The notes under the pieces are model-generated. The model did no database searches. It was not told the origin of the DNA and was given only the letters and a program-made list of their open reading frames with translations. From contig CAXXVR010000009.1 in the NCBI GenBank assembly GCA_963675955.2, positions 1,659,352 through 1,723,351 of the forward strand: a DNA stretch of 64,000 nt, given 5' to 3'. Origin of the DNA: Desulfocicer sp963675955. GTDB taxonomy: Bacteria; Desulfobacterota; Desulfobacteria; Desulfobacterales; Desulfobacteraceae. Below, one piece after another: positions 1 to 12,128 of this stretch; position 1 is the stretch's first letter, and each line of letters starts with the position of its first letter. Both the position numbers and the translations under genes were made by a program.

Positions 1-3000
1 TTATGTTGGTTTAAGCTCCCCAAAAATATTCACAACACTAAACTCAGCAGGCAGTTCATCCACGCCTGCCAGTTTCCATCTCACGGGAATTGCACAGATA
101 TTCTTTATCACGATATTTTTCTTTGCTTATTAGTTAAGTAATAATCTCTCAAAAAGCAAAGTTCCACCTTCTTTGATCTCAACAATGGGCTTTTCTGCCT
201 CGCATTGTATAGGCAGAATTAAAGGCGTAGGGTTGTCCTTAATCATAATAATTAGTTAGTCATTCCATTTTCCGACTTCCTAAGGCAATGCCCAAACTCG
301 AATCAATTGCATGACTTCATTACCCACGCAACTGATTGTTAATTTTTCTGGCTCAACAAAAAAGACTCCTCTTTTATACTCCGGGAATTAAGCAGGGTTA
401 TTCTATACTTGCAATGAATCACTCATTAATGCAATTTCTATATCACAATCGAATCTCCCTTAATTTGTTATCCTGAAAGTCTAACTATTAATATTCTTGA
501 TAACAGCTTCATCCTTTCGGGATGAATTTTTTCCAATCAATAAAGGACCAAACTCAAAGACTTTCTCGCTGTTTATCCAACACTTAGATAAATAACTATC
601 CGGGATAGTCGATGGCCTTGATTTCTTATGCACCCAGAAAATACTTTTCGGTAAGGAACTGATCTATGGGAATTCACTGATACCTTCAATCTGCACTTCA
701 TATGTTCGTTAACAGAACTCGCCATCAAATCTCAATAAAGTTGAAAAGTTTCCTATGGATTTCGTAAAAAACCGTACCATTAATAACAAGGTTTTATTCC
801 CAGGTAACAACCATCTTGTCTTTTCCTTCTCAAATTCTGTCCCGGTAATTAGACCATATTTTGTTATTAGTTCAGTTTCTCTGACCTCCATTTTTGCTTT
901 GACTTCATCATATTTCGATCTCACTAACTCATCAATTTCTTATAATTTTTCTTCTTCTACAGTCACTTCTAATAGCTCTTCTTCCCCCTCCTCCAATTAC
1001 AATGCTTCCTTTGCCTCTTTATACAATCTTTCTTTTTCATTTTTTTCCCATTCTTTAATTTCTTCCTCCATTTCCTCACGTTCCTTTTTAATAATACCCT
1101 AACACTTTTCTTCATAATTTTCTTTAAACATTGCCCAATCTTCATTCATCCCAAAGACAGAAAATTTACTCAGATCATTTCCTTCTATACAAGCTCGTTC
1201 ACGCACATTACTCCATGCTAAAATCTATTTATACTCTGGGTCAGGCACTGGTAGTAGATCCGGGTCCGGATAAATTGGTCCACGAACATAAGTACAACAA
1301 TTATTTAAAAATTAGTGAAGGTTGTAAAATAATGGGACAATAGTCAGTTCAGTTGATCCTAGACTGGTGTATAATGCTTCTCGCATTTCATTATAAAAGA
1401 TCTAAGGATCAGGCTTTTCTTCAACAATCTCTTCTTGTCCTTTCTTTTTTTTTACAGGCTTTTTCTTTTCAAGTTCACGTTACAAAATGTAATCCGGCGC
1501 TGAAATACAATTATAAATAAAGAATCTAACGTTCAGAGAGTTTCAATCTATCTAACTCAATAGCTTCTATTTTAGACACAAACAAATTAATCAATTCTTC
1601 CCTTAACCTTTCATATTTTTCTTTTTGTACCTCATCTTAAAACTTCCCCGGATAAAACACATCAAATAGTTCGTGTTCATCATGTCCCATTTTATATTCT
1701 TAAAATTAATCACAAATAATAATTCATTCTCACTTTGCATTAATAGTTTATCCTATTATGTCTTAGGATCTGTGTTTTTAGATTCTTCCTTTTTCCCTGG
1801 CTTACGAGCTTATTGCTTGGACTATGCTCGCTATTAATTTGCTGAGCTTTATCGTTGTCCACTTTAATTCCCTTATGCACCTTACTAATTCTAAAAATAT
1901 GATTTTAAAAGGGAAATTTAATTAAAAATAATACTTTTTTGGGAGAAGGTCGATCCTTAAAAGAAGTCTCCATATTATCCCATTCAATAAACTGGCAAAT
2001 TGGCAATTCATCCTCATCTAATTATTCACTTAATAACGCAAACTAAAGTTTGCAATTCTTGCATCCTCTAAGAATAGCTTTCATACTCTACAAAGTTATT
2101 ATTTTACTTTTAAATAAACAAATTACCATCAATTCATCCTAGGAGTTTTTACTCTTCAAATTATCAATAATTACTCCCGCTGCACATTCGGGATGTTCAA
2201 GTCTTTCAGCTAAGAGTTCCCCAAGTATATCTTCTGGTAGAAACTGATATAGTGATAAATCAATTTTTGCTAATAATTTTATAATTTATAAAAGCATTAA
2301 GTTAAACGTAATTATGCGTCAACGATATGTTCTTTCTTTCTTCCCGCTTTTTTGACTAATTTTTATCTATCTACGATTTAAAGATCATACTCCTTTTATC
2401 TTTATTCTAAAAATTCTTGCGCTTTGTCAGCTATTGAAAATTGATTTAAATTTTATATAATAATAAAGTGAAACATGCAGGCGTTTTATGTATGATTCCC
2501 CATTCAAGTAACTCATTAAAATTAATCAAAGCACGATTTTATTGCTTCGCTAACTGTTTTGCCATTGTTGTTTTGCCACAAAGAGGAGGACCCCAAACAA
2601 TAACTTTTCAGTATATAAACAATAATATTAAAAACTATGATGAAGAACATCCGAAGCTACAGGTTTAGGATAAGATACAATTTTTTCTTCTGATGATAAT
2701 TCATTTAATCTCCTTTGTATTTATTCTTTCTGTGTTTCATCCTCAATTTCTTCTAAGTCTGCCTATAACTAAATAATTTCTCTTCGTTTATCATTTGATT
2801 TCATTATTTCTTCCCAAAATGGATCCCCCGGATTTCGTACACTCACAATTTATTATGGGAGAATTTGTGTTTGCTATAAGAGTTGTTATTACTGTTATTG
2901 CATTATTGATTAAGGTTTATCGGATTATAATGTTTAATTTTATTAATCTAATCGTTCAAGATATTCTCTTACTTCAGTTTCATCCTTTATGTAGACCTTA

Positions 3001-6000
3001 TCAAACTCAACTGAGAAAATCTCTGTATCATATTCACTTAAATTTTTAACTTCTAAAATTTTCCAAGCATTCCCTTCGTAAGGTAATACTGGTCCAATAG
3101 AAATATTCTATGGAGTTACTTCTAAGGGGATTGTTACTCCAGTTCCTTTACAAATTACTGCTATTTGTTTAGGATTGTCTTTAACATGCAACATAAATTT
3201 AGTTTAGTAGTATTTTTCCGCAAGAGGAATAAACGTTATTGTTAACATTTATTTGCATTTTGATTACAAACTGCCACTTGCAGGAGTGATTGTGAAACGA
3301 GTGTTGTCTAAGTTTTAAGCTTAGCCTACTTCAAACCTTGCTGTTAATGTCCTAAAAAATACAATATAAAAGCATCAATATAAATACCAATCACATGCAA
3401 CCTCCTTTTCATTACTAATTCGTATATACATTGTCTTTCTTTATCCGATCAATAATCTGTCAAATTCTATATGTTCCATTGGGATACTAATTTCTGGAAT
3501 CGTAATATTCCCACTCAATTCAATGTTATATTTAGCCCCGTGCTTGATTTCACATAGCGCTGTAGTCTTATTAAATCCGAATCTTGTTGTGTTTTTTGGT
3601 TGGAAAATAACAGTGATTTCGTGAGAATCATGTGGCAATAATTTAACTAAAAGAAACAATTTATAAATATTTAAAGGGAACCTCTTTCAGGCTGGATAGC
3701 AAAATCAGCAGGTTTTGATTATCTTTAATCAAAAAATAATTCTAATGGTTTATTACTGGAATTAGTGACTTTGAAAACTCTTTTTTTTGTCTAATTGATA
3801 ACAATATTTCCAAAATCACAAATATAATTCGTAAGAATAATCTTATCAAAAAACCGTGTTTCCACTTTATAAAGAGTACTCATCCCACTGATTTCCACAT
3901 TCTATTGCTACGGTATCGTTATATTAGAGGAATAGTCTGAGAGATTCTTCTAAATCTATGAACAAAAGATCTTCCTATCGATTTAAGTATCCATTTCCAC
4001 AAGGATTTACTCCAACATTTTAAGTTAAAGTGGCTATAATGATTTCATTTTTTCAGGTTCCTCTTTGAATATTTATTTCTATTGTTGAAAGATATGTAGG
4101 AGTCTTCGTTGTTCATCATTTCGTTTCTTCCGTTCAATTTCATATTTCTCTAAATATTCCGGGGTTTCATATCGCAATAAACTAGTGACAAACGATGGAT
4201 AATAAGCATTGCCTCGGATATTTATAAACTCTGGCTCAAAGTAAGCGATTTAAATAGAAAATGCTTCTTTGATTTCATCTGGCCAACCTGGACAAATCTT
4301 CACTGTAAATTTCTAAGGTTCACCCCCTAAAATTTTTCCTGACAGAGGAGTCACATCAATAAGGCCCTTTCTTTTAATTGTATTCAAATTTACAACAAAA
4401 TCAAAGGTGACTCCTCTGTCATCAGTGTTTTTCACTGTAAAGTCTTTGACCACCCAGTCGCAGAACCTTATATCTTCTCCTAAATAAATATCATATGTTG
4501 ATATCTTATAAGAAATTAAAGCAGCATCACCAATTAAAGTGACTTCATAATCAGGACCACCATCTACTTTGCAGAGTGCTGTTGTTTTGTAGCGTCTTTA
4601 TTGTTATCCCAGTGCATTAAAGATAAATTCAATGTTTTGAACTTCTCCTGGTTGCAAATTCCCACTTAAAGGCAAAATATCAAAGATTTCATTGATTGGT
4701 GGCTATTAAGACTGGAGTTAGGAATGTTATGAATGTTTTAGATCTTCTATTTTGGATGCATCCATGGAGTCTAATGGCATTTCTTCTTAGAATGTCCATT
4801 AGTAATTTAACGTCATTTCTGAAACATTTTTTATCCAAATGACTTATTTTTTTGAAGTTTCATTTAATATAGAACCAAAATTCAACATTTTCTTTTCGAT
4901 ATCTAGATTTGGAAAGCATACTTCACCTATGAGATCCACATGATCCTTTTCAGGATGGTCTAAATGATGTACTTAAAGTTTTCCGAGTAATTTATCCGAT
5001 ACTCTATCTGCCTTTAATCCGGGATCAAAATCCACTCTCAACGTTGTGGTTTTATTTGGAAGTAATTAGAAATTTTCTGCGCTTATTTAAAAAGGCTAGA
5101 TAGTTTTCAGCATGAAATTTGTAGGGAGGAGACTACTGCAAGTAATAGTAAGTGTTTTGGAAAGTGGCATTAATGGGACATTCTTTTCCCAGGAGTACTT
5201 GAACTATAATTTCCGTTCGGAAAAAGTTAATTAAGGAGTTATAAACTAGGTTGCAATCTGTATATTAGGATAAATTGGCTACGATTTTCGATCATTGCCA
5301 ATTTAAGAATTCAGACTAAATTATTCTATCAGGTTTCCTGCTTTGATTCCATGTGCCTTGAATTAGAACATATACCCATATTTAGGTGGGATTTCTTTTT
5401 TCTCAGGAATAACCCAGAATGTTACATGTTCCTCTTCTTATAATTGTTAGGGTGTTTTCTTTTATTTTTTCTATTCTTCTTCCTTTTACTAGATTTCTTT
5501 TTTTGTTGGCTTCTTTTATACCCAACTCAGCATTTATGGTCGTCTACCTTTATTTTCCACAAAGATCTCTTTTGTAATCGTCCTATGTGTATACTAAACT
5601 CCAAATGAAATATTTGTGATATCTTCCTTACAGAATATAGTTGTTTTTGTTCCGATTGCCGATAGACTTACTTCAATATCAACTCCTTCTTTAATCACAA
5701 AATACAGAATATCATGGAAACGGATAGTATCATCCGCATTACAAATTATTTCAACTTCTTTACTTTCTTAAGGTTTCAAAATTGCTTCCTTTATCAACGG
5801 CTTAAATATAGAGCTTTTATTTTAAGTAAAAGCATAAAAATCTGCCTCAATTTTCCCCTCATTAATAACCATGACCTTTTTAACATAATCACGAAGCACG
5901 TCAATTGGGCCGAAATTTAGGTCCCGCTCACTGACACGCACTTATGGGCCTTTAGAATTTGCTTACAGAATAAGTGTGTATGGGTTTGCCAGTGTATTTC

Positions 6001-8450
6001 CTTCAATATTGATTTCTAATTTGAGACTAATTTCTTTTAGTTTTTTTGTGATAAGAGTCACTTAAATCTATGCTCTCCCATTCCTTTCAATTTCTCCACT
6101 TTCTTAATCAACATAATAATCTGCAAGCACTTTTGTTTCTTCAATTTAAGGAAGGATATTGAATCTTGCCTAAAGATTGCTTTCATTGATAATGTAAATA
6201 GTTTGGATAGAAGGATTACGCAAAAATACATCTTCAAAGACAAGAAATTCTGAGGGTTCGATACGTACAGTAGGGACTTCACTTTCAGCTTTAATTGGAA
6301 TCGACTTCATATCAAACCCAACGCCTTCTATGTCGATAACAAGAGCGGTATCATATTTTTTTGGGTATTATGAAATAAAAGTAATTTCTATTGTGACTGT
6401 ATCGTTTGGAAGTATTAGATCTCTGTTAGGTTTTATATCAAATTCTTTTTTCGTTTAGTTTTATTTGTTATCTATAATTAAAATATTAAGTGATTCAATT
6501 GAAATAAACCTCCTGGAATTCTTAGGAAGAATCTAAAAGACACAGTCGATGTATTAGTCAGTTTTACTTTTTATTTATTTGGAAAAGAAAAACTCACTTT
6601 CCCAAAATCTATTTCCGTACTATCAAACTCAAAGCTCGGACTTATCACATGCCCGGTGAAATCAATATGATGCAAATCACTACTTCCATCTAATTTCCAC
6701 ATAAATCTTTCATTAAAATTCCCAAGAATTAGACTGCAAAATGATACTTGGAAAGGAATTCTTTCGCCAACTCCCAACACTCCACTTTCAATCCCAAAAT
6801 GGAACATCTTACTGAATGAGGAATCATTAGGCATTAATTCAAATCTAGCCTCAATTTCCCCTTGGTTTTCAATCATAAAATCACATTTGCGTTCATCCTT
6901 TATAAAAATCTCGCTAATATTATAGTAATTTGGGTAGACAGTAGCTTTTGGACCTACGCCTTCCCCAGTTATATGCAATGGAAGCCGAGTGTCAGAGCAA
7001 GAGACATTACAAAACGCAGTGCATTAATAATTTAGTGCAGCTTTCGGGAAAAATGCAATAGTAATTGTGATTTCTGAATTTGGCCAGATTTAACCATAAG
7101 AAGGCTCTATTGTAAAGATGTCGTCTTAGAAAAGGAGCATATCGTCGTCGATTGCTTTGAGGATTGTCTTATACTTTCGCGAGAGCATGAGTTCTGCCTT
7201 TTTCTGTTTCTTTAACATTATCACCTTTTCATCCTTTTCATCCTCATCAGATTCTTCCTCCAAATCAATATCGTATTCTTCTTTAATAATTTCATTACTT
7301 ACGATATCTTTTACTAATATTTTTTCTTCTGCTTCCTCCTACTCAAGTTACTATCTCAAACGATTCTTTTTTTCTTATTCTTCTTTTTCGGTTTTAAATG
7401 CTCGCCATTAAAACTCCACTTTCACGTTGGATTTATTAATTATTTGTAAAGTCTATTAAGTCTATAACCCTATGTATGCATCATCCATTGAAATGTGACT
7501 CTTGCTTAAATAAACATTCCCATTATGTGATTTCCCTTATAAAATCGCATAGGCTTCTAAATTTTCATATAAAAGGGCAACTTCTGTTCTGTATAACTTA
7601 GCTTCAGTGGGATTAAATTTTAGTAAAATTTATTCATTTCTCTACTATTCAAGAACTCCTTCTTTCAAATCAGCATCAAATGGTGGCTCAAGTTTCAACT
7701 GCCATTTGCAAGTCTTATCTCCAAGATTTCTAATAATCACTGGCTTTTCTGAGCAATATTTCACAGGACAGTTTTCAAAATCTACCAAATCAGGAAAGTC
7801 TAAGACAGCTCTTTTCCCAACGGCCATGATTGGAACTACAAATTTTTCTCTTTCAGTCACAACGACTAGCTCATAGAAATAGTCAATTTTGGCCTCGGGT
7901 GAGAAACGGACAATAAAAGAGATCTCCATCCCAGGTGCCACTTTGTTCCCTCCAAATGCTGATGTCCCTGTCACCGGCCGAGTCTTACTAGATTTAATTG
8001 TCTTATGAGAATTTAATGCCAATTCTTATTGCATTGCAATCACTTGGAATAGTCGAGATTCAGGTTGAATAATCTTAACTCGTCGCACAAATTTATCTTT
8101 ATTTCGCAGTTTGAACACACGTTCTTTAAGTTATAATGGCTCGAAATCGCTGAAATGAATTACTGAAGGGATTGGACAAAATAAAGGCTCATTTACAGGT
8201 ACTGCTGATGTAGTGTAGATTGAATAATCAGATAAATTTAAAAATTGGAGAATTTTTGGAGTTTCTGTCGATTATTGTGCACTTCAAAGAGTGCCTTTTT
8301 ATTGTCGCAACACAAGATCACTTGGTTTCTTTTTTAAAATCACTAATTATTATTGAGAAAAATTACTAGTTTTTGAGGTTGTAAGGGCTACTCTTTATTG
8401 ATTTTTTTGGATTTAGATGATTAAATGCGTTCAAGGTTTGACATTGCCAT
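1..8450 (-). CDS. HYDIN: HYDIN homologue, ciliary central-pair protein (3' end beyond window)
   Basis: HYDIN is a giant axonemal protein of the C2b projection of the ciliary central pair. Read on the minus strand with TAA/TAG as Gln, the product is a chain of ASH/MSP-like beta-sandwich repeats. The N-terminus aligns from memory with human HYDIN: TPKILQFLNLSDYS, then VVVTEREKFVVPIMAVGKRA, FPDLVDFENCPVKYC and a run of IIRNLGDKT-type linkers. Near 2600-2520, about 1,950 codons in, is a Walker A motif GPPLCGKTT, matching the adenylate-kinase-like P-loop segment that HYDIN carries mid-protein. A charged helical stretch lies near 960-1100. I chose the ATG at 8450 because removing a 26-nt GT-AG intron (8391-8366) brings it into the conserved frame. 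One in-frame TGA (8286-8284) follows, read as Trp. Another intron lies near 3400-3370, inside a CDW motif. About half the family's usual length is in the window. Identity is firm; the first 60 codons and most introns are not. Confidence 0.9.
8366..8391 (-). other. 26-nt intron near the HYDIN 5' end
   Basis: The intron has GT and AG ends. Its removal joins the ATG-proximal frame (MAMSNLERI...) to the frame that carries the conserved HYDIN N-terminus (KKPSDLVLRQQ). Without it the reading frames do not meet. Confidence 0.6.
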
Positions 8451-9262
8451 ATCGCCTATTAATTCAATTTGAATTGATTTTAAATTTAATATTTATTTTT
8501 TTACCAGGAAAAAAAAAAAATATAACTTATTAAACTAATTAATTTTTTTCATCAAAATTCAAAATTTAATAATAATAATAATAATAAAGTGTTTTTGAAA
8601 AACAAAATTTACATTCTTTATTTACATTAAGCCAAAATTGTTATTATTAGATTTTGAAACCTAAGAAATAACAATCAGCGTTGATATTTAAATCAATTTT
8701 AAATTTAATTTTACTTCAAATTTTTTAAAGATTATTAATTTTAGAATTTTAGAAATTCAAATTTGTCATAAAATTTAAATTGTTTTAACAAACAAAATAA
8801 GAGGGAAAAATGTTGAGAAGATTTTAAATTGGTGAATAAGAAATTAATTGAATATAAACAGTAGGAGGATAATAACTAACTCGCATTTATAATTGATTTA
8901 TTCGCAAAGTATTGCTGTTTTCTTTTTAAATATTTAAGTTAAAAAGTAAAATAGAAAAATGCGAATAAATAAATTGAATTTACATTCTCAAATTTATTCT
9001 TTACGTCAAAAACTTAGTTTATAGTCTTAAATAAATTAAAAAATCAACAAACTTTCTCTTTAAAGTAGTGTTCTCACTCCTTTAAATTTAAAAATTTTTC
9101 TTCTAAATTGTACGAAATACAAAAAGAGAAACAATTTTAACATTAAAAGCATACTAGACTATCAATATTAATAAGAAATTTTTGTAAAATTAAAACAATC
9201 AATTGTTTTCTTTAAACATTTTTTGAGTTATTAATTAAATTTATTTATTTATTTAAGTAAAA
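8451..9262. other. AT-rich intergenic stretch
   Basis: This is the upstream region of HYDIN. It is AT-rich, with a short (TAA)7 microsatellite at about 8566-8587. I see no recognisable gene or RNA. Confidence 0.6.
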
Positions 9263-10563
9263 ATGACGTAAAAGAATAATTTGTAGCATGAAAGTATTGA
9301 ACACCCCAAATTAAATATTATGAATCCTGAGAACTCATTCAAGTGTAAGACTGATTATTATTTGCAAATTGAGAACCCATTCACATAGAATACTGATTAT
9401 AATCTTTAAATTAATTCAGTTTAATACGAATTTACTAGGTTTTTAACTCCTTCTTTTGAAACTATGAGTTCTGAAATTAGTTATATCAAAAATTAAATTT
9501 GATAGCCCAAGATATTTTACATTCATTTGCCTGTGAAATGATTATCTATATATTTTTTAAAATCAATCTTAAAACAAAAATTTATTAAAAACAAAGAAGG
9601 AGTAGTAGGCATACAATATCAAGCAAAATTTAAAATTTTTTGTTATTCAAAGATTTCATCCGTGTTTTTCCCTTTTGTAAATTCATAAAATTTGTTTCAT
9701 TTAAAAAACCTTTTATTAACAGAATATAGAAGTTATTTCAAAGCAAGAGCATTTGAAGATTATTGATTGAATGAAAAATGAGTTTTAATTTAAAGGAAGA
9801 TACCAAACTTCATAATAAGAGCTATAAAAATGAGTTACTTTGCAATGAGCTTTCACTTTCACTATTCCCTCGAGCTAAAGATTAAATTATTTTCAAATTT
9901 ACTAGAATAAAGGATGCTTCAGCTTGTCCATTGTAAATATTTTCTATTTTTCTTTAAAAATAGAAAATTATTATTAATTAAAAAATAAAAATTTCGTATT
10001 TAAATTAATTAAAATAAAAATTTCTCTCTAATATCCTTAAAACATAACAAAAATAGCTTCGAAGATGCAATAAAATATTGATTCGCAGCATCAAAATATT
10101 AGTGACAACTCCATTTCCATTTTGGATATTGTTGACCCATCCAGCCATTTTTTAAAAAATTAAAAAAAAAAAAAACACAACCCCAAAAAAAATTATGGAG
10201 AAAACAATTCAAGAAACATGTTAATTCATTTAAGAAGAATACAAATTAAAAAAACACAAATGAACTAAATTTTTAATATTTTTGACACACACAATTATTA
10301 CCAAGTCCTTTTAAATTAGATATTTGGAATCTTGATGGGCAAAAATAATAAGATTAATTTATTAAGAAACCAAAAAAAATAAGGAATATAGAAATATTTC
10401 TTAGAAAGACACTCAAAACACCTCCTGATAATCCCTTCATGATGAATACGAATTTAAGACAAAAATTCAAAATTAATTCAGAAATTCCAGAAACAAACAG
10501 TAAAATTGAAATTAATTTTTTAATACCATCATTTCATTTGTATGGACATTTTTTAAATAATTG
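9263..10563 (+). CDS. Candidate multi-exon gene, function unknown
   Basis: The ATG at 9263 opens 79 codons with no TGA, ending at the first TGA (9500-9502). The product is polar, with an internal echo (TDYYLQIENPF / TDYNLQINSV). Further protein-like stretches on the same strand lie downstream: around 10080-10170 (NISDNSISILDIVDPSSHFL) and 10305-10560 (LDIWNLDG, then TPPDNPFMMNTNLR and KINSEIPETNSKIEINF, ending at a TGA near 10561-10563). Reaching all of them in one protein needs introns I could not place with confidence, so this may be two small genes. Composition (Asn, Gln, Asp, Pro mixed with structured words) is unlike the surrounding homopolymer-rich DNA. I recognise no domain. An overlapping minus-strand reading around 10150-9880 was considered weaker. 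Confidence 0.35.
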
Positions 10564-10663
10564 AATTCAATACAAAAAAGTTACCATGCCCTTAATGGTA
10601 AAATAAAGCAAGTCAAATTTAATTAAAAATTTAATTACATTATTTGTTGATTTTTTCACTTTA

Positions 10664-11734
10664 TCAAAGATCTTCATCTTCTTCCATTAAAAATTATGCG
10701 AGTCTGTCTTTTAAAGTGGTTTCCTCATTTTTCGGGGTTTCAGATTCTTTTTTCTCGATTTTATAAATGCCCAGGATTTTTTTTTCATTATCACTAAATG
10801 AAAGGATACTTGAAAGTGTTTCTAGCATCTGCATTTTCACATTATATAAAGCATTCTAATCAAATAAGTTTATAATAAACTTTGTAATCACTCTCCGATC
10901 CACCTAAAGTATTACAAATTATTCATAAAAATTAGTTACTTTGTTACCAAAAATTCCTTTGTAGTAGAGTCCTGTTTCAATTTTTTTTACAGTGCTTATT
11001 ATTCAAATAGTAATTAATTATTTTGTTATTTTAAATTCATATTTGATGTCTCTAACTGTTTTATTGTGAGTTCAGATTGAGAAAGTCTATGCGATAATTC
11101 AGTGACTTTAGCTTTCGCTATTTCAAGTTCAAGATTAGATTATTTCAAAATTTCTAATTCAGAATACAAACGCTTCAGTTCATTTTAATATTTGAGTTCA
11201 AGTAATTCTATTTTTTACTTTTAAAAAATAATCAAAATATTATTATTATTAATATTAAATAAAAGTAATATTAAACTTGTGATTAATCGTTAACTACTTC
11301 CATATTATAAATCCCTTATTATAAAGCATGCTTTTCATTTTTGAATTCTTCAATAATTTTTTATAAATTTTCTATTTCAATATCTTTTTTTTCCAGTTCT
11401 TCTTCTGTCTCATCCATCTAAAACACACTTTCTAAATCGCTGATAAAGATTACCTAATTTGTTGAGGATTCAAGCTAAGTAATTTATTTTTTTAATTAAT
11501 TATTATCTTTCTCTAAGACTTTTATTTGAAATTTCAGATTCTCTATTTAATTAGATTATGATTTAATTTCGTCCACAAAGCCTCTTCTATTTGCTGAGTA
11601 ATCGCTGAGATATTTGTTTAATTACGAATTCTTTACTAAATTGTTATAAACAAGAAGTTGAGAAAGAAAACTTTTGATTCCAAGGAAGCAATTTATTATT
11701 TTAAAGATTTTATTTCATTATTTAATTAATCCAT
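10664..11734 (-). CDS. Golgin-like coiled-coil protein with GRIP/GRAB-type C-terminus
   Basis: The predicted protein has 297 residues. The start ATG at 11734 begins MDQLNNEIKSLKQQIASLES; the stop is TGA at 10666-10664. Four GT-AG introns (41, 36, 56 and 44 nt) restore one frame, and the exon sum is a multiple of three. Residues 1 to about 200 are heptad-rich coiled coil. The C-terminal 90 residues read VDRRVITKFIINLF, then VKMQMLETLSSILSFSDNEK, which resembles the GRAB/GRIP-related Arf-binding domain of Rud3/GMAP-210 golgins (VDRxxxxxxFxxFL...LxxIAxxLxWxxEE). Known members tether vesicles at the cis-Golgi through Arf1-GTP; a Golgi role here is inferred from that domain. The protein is much shorter than animal GMAP-210. 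It is divergently arranged with GlyRS, 394 bp apart. Confidence 0.72.
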
Positions 11735-12128
11735 TTTTATCTATAGAAAGGATTTATGTTTATTTTTTTAAAAAAATAATTATGGAATTATTTAATTTAT
11801 TTAAATAATTTGTTTTATATAAATTGTTAATTTTTTTTGTATTATTTGATCTTTATTATTTTTATTAAATTCTTTAAAAAATTAAAATTTAAAGTATTCA
11901 GCAACGCTGTAATATAACAAACAAGAATTATAAAAAAACTTAGGCTTGGTCTTTATAAATTCTAATAATTTAAATCTAAATCCTTTTGTATTATTTACTT
12001 TATTCTTTAATAATTTTATTTTTTTCCTCTTTTTAATAGACAAAAAATTCTTTAATTACCAACCTATTGTCCTATTTAGCAAATATATAAATAATTATAT
12101 AAAAAAACAAATTAAATATCTTTTTTTA
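11735..12128. promoter_or_regulatory. Shared upstream region of golgin (-) and GlyRS (+)
   Basis: This 394-bp AT-rich spacer lies between two divergently transcribed genes, so it must hold both promoters and 5' UTRs. I can identify no specific element. Confidence 0.5.

Noticed and set aside
755..1102. Standard-code frame on + with Ser/Phe-rich product (115 codons)
   Set aside because: It is the antisense shadow of a Glu/Lys-rich helical stretch of HYDIN; composition (Ser, Phe runs) is what the reverse of GAA/AAA codons gives.
7607..7876. 89-codon + frame opposite HYDIN
   Set aside because: It overlaps the strongly conserved minus-strand HYDIN N-terminal repeat and has no features of its own.
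10030..10153. Minus-strand mini-ORF with KWKWS and DAANQYF words
   Set aside because: It resembles a small membrane protein, but the frame from the nearest ATG differs and the plus-strand reading there (NSISILDIVDPSS) looks more coding; left undecided and not called.
9901..10263. Long + frame with no TGA from about 9779
   Set aside because: With TGA as the only stop and AT-rich DNA, 160 codons without TGA is not rare, and the second half is lysine homopolymer.
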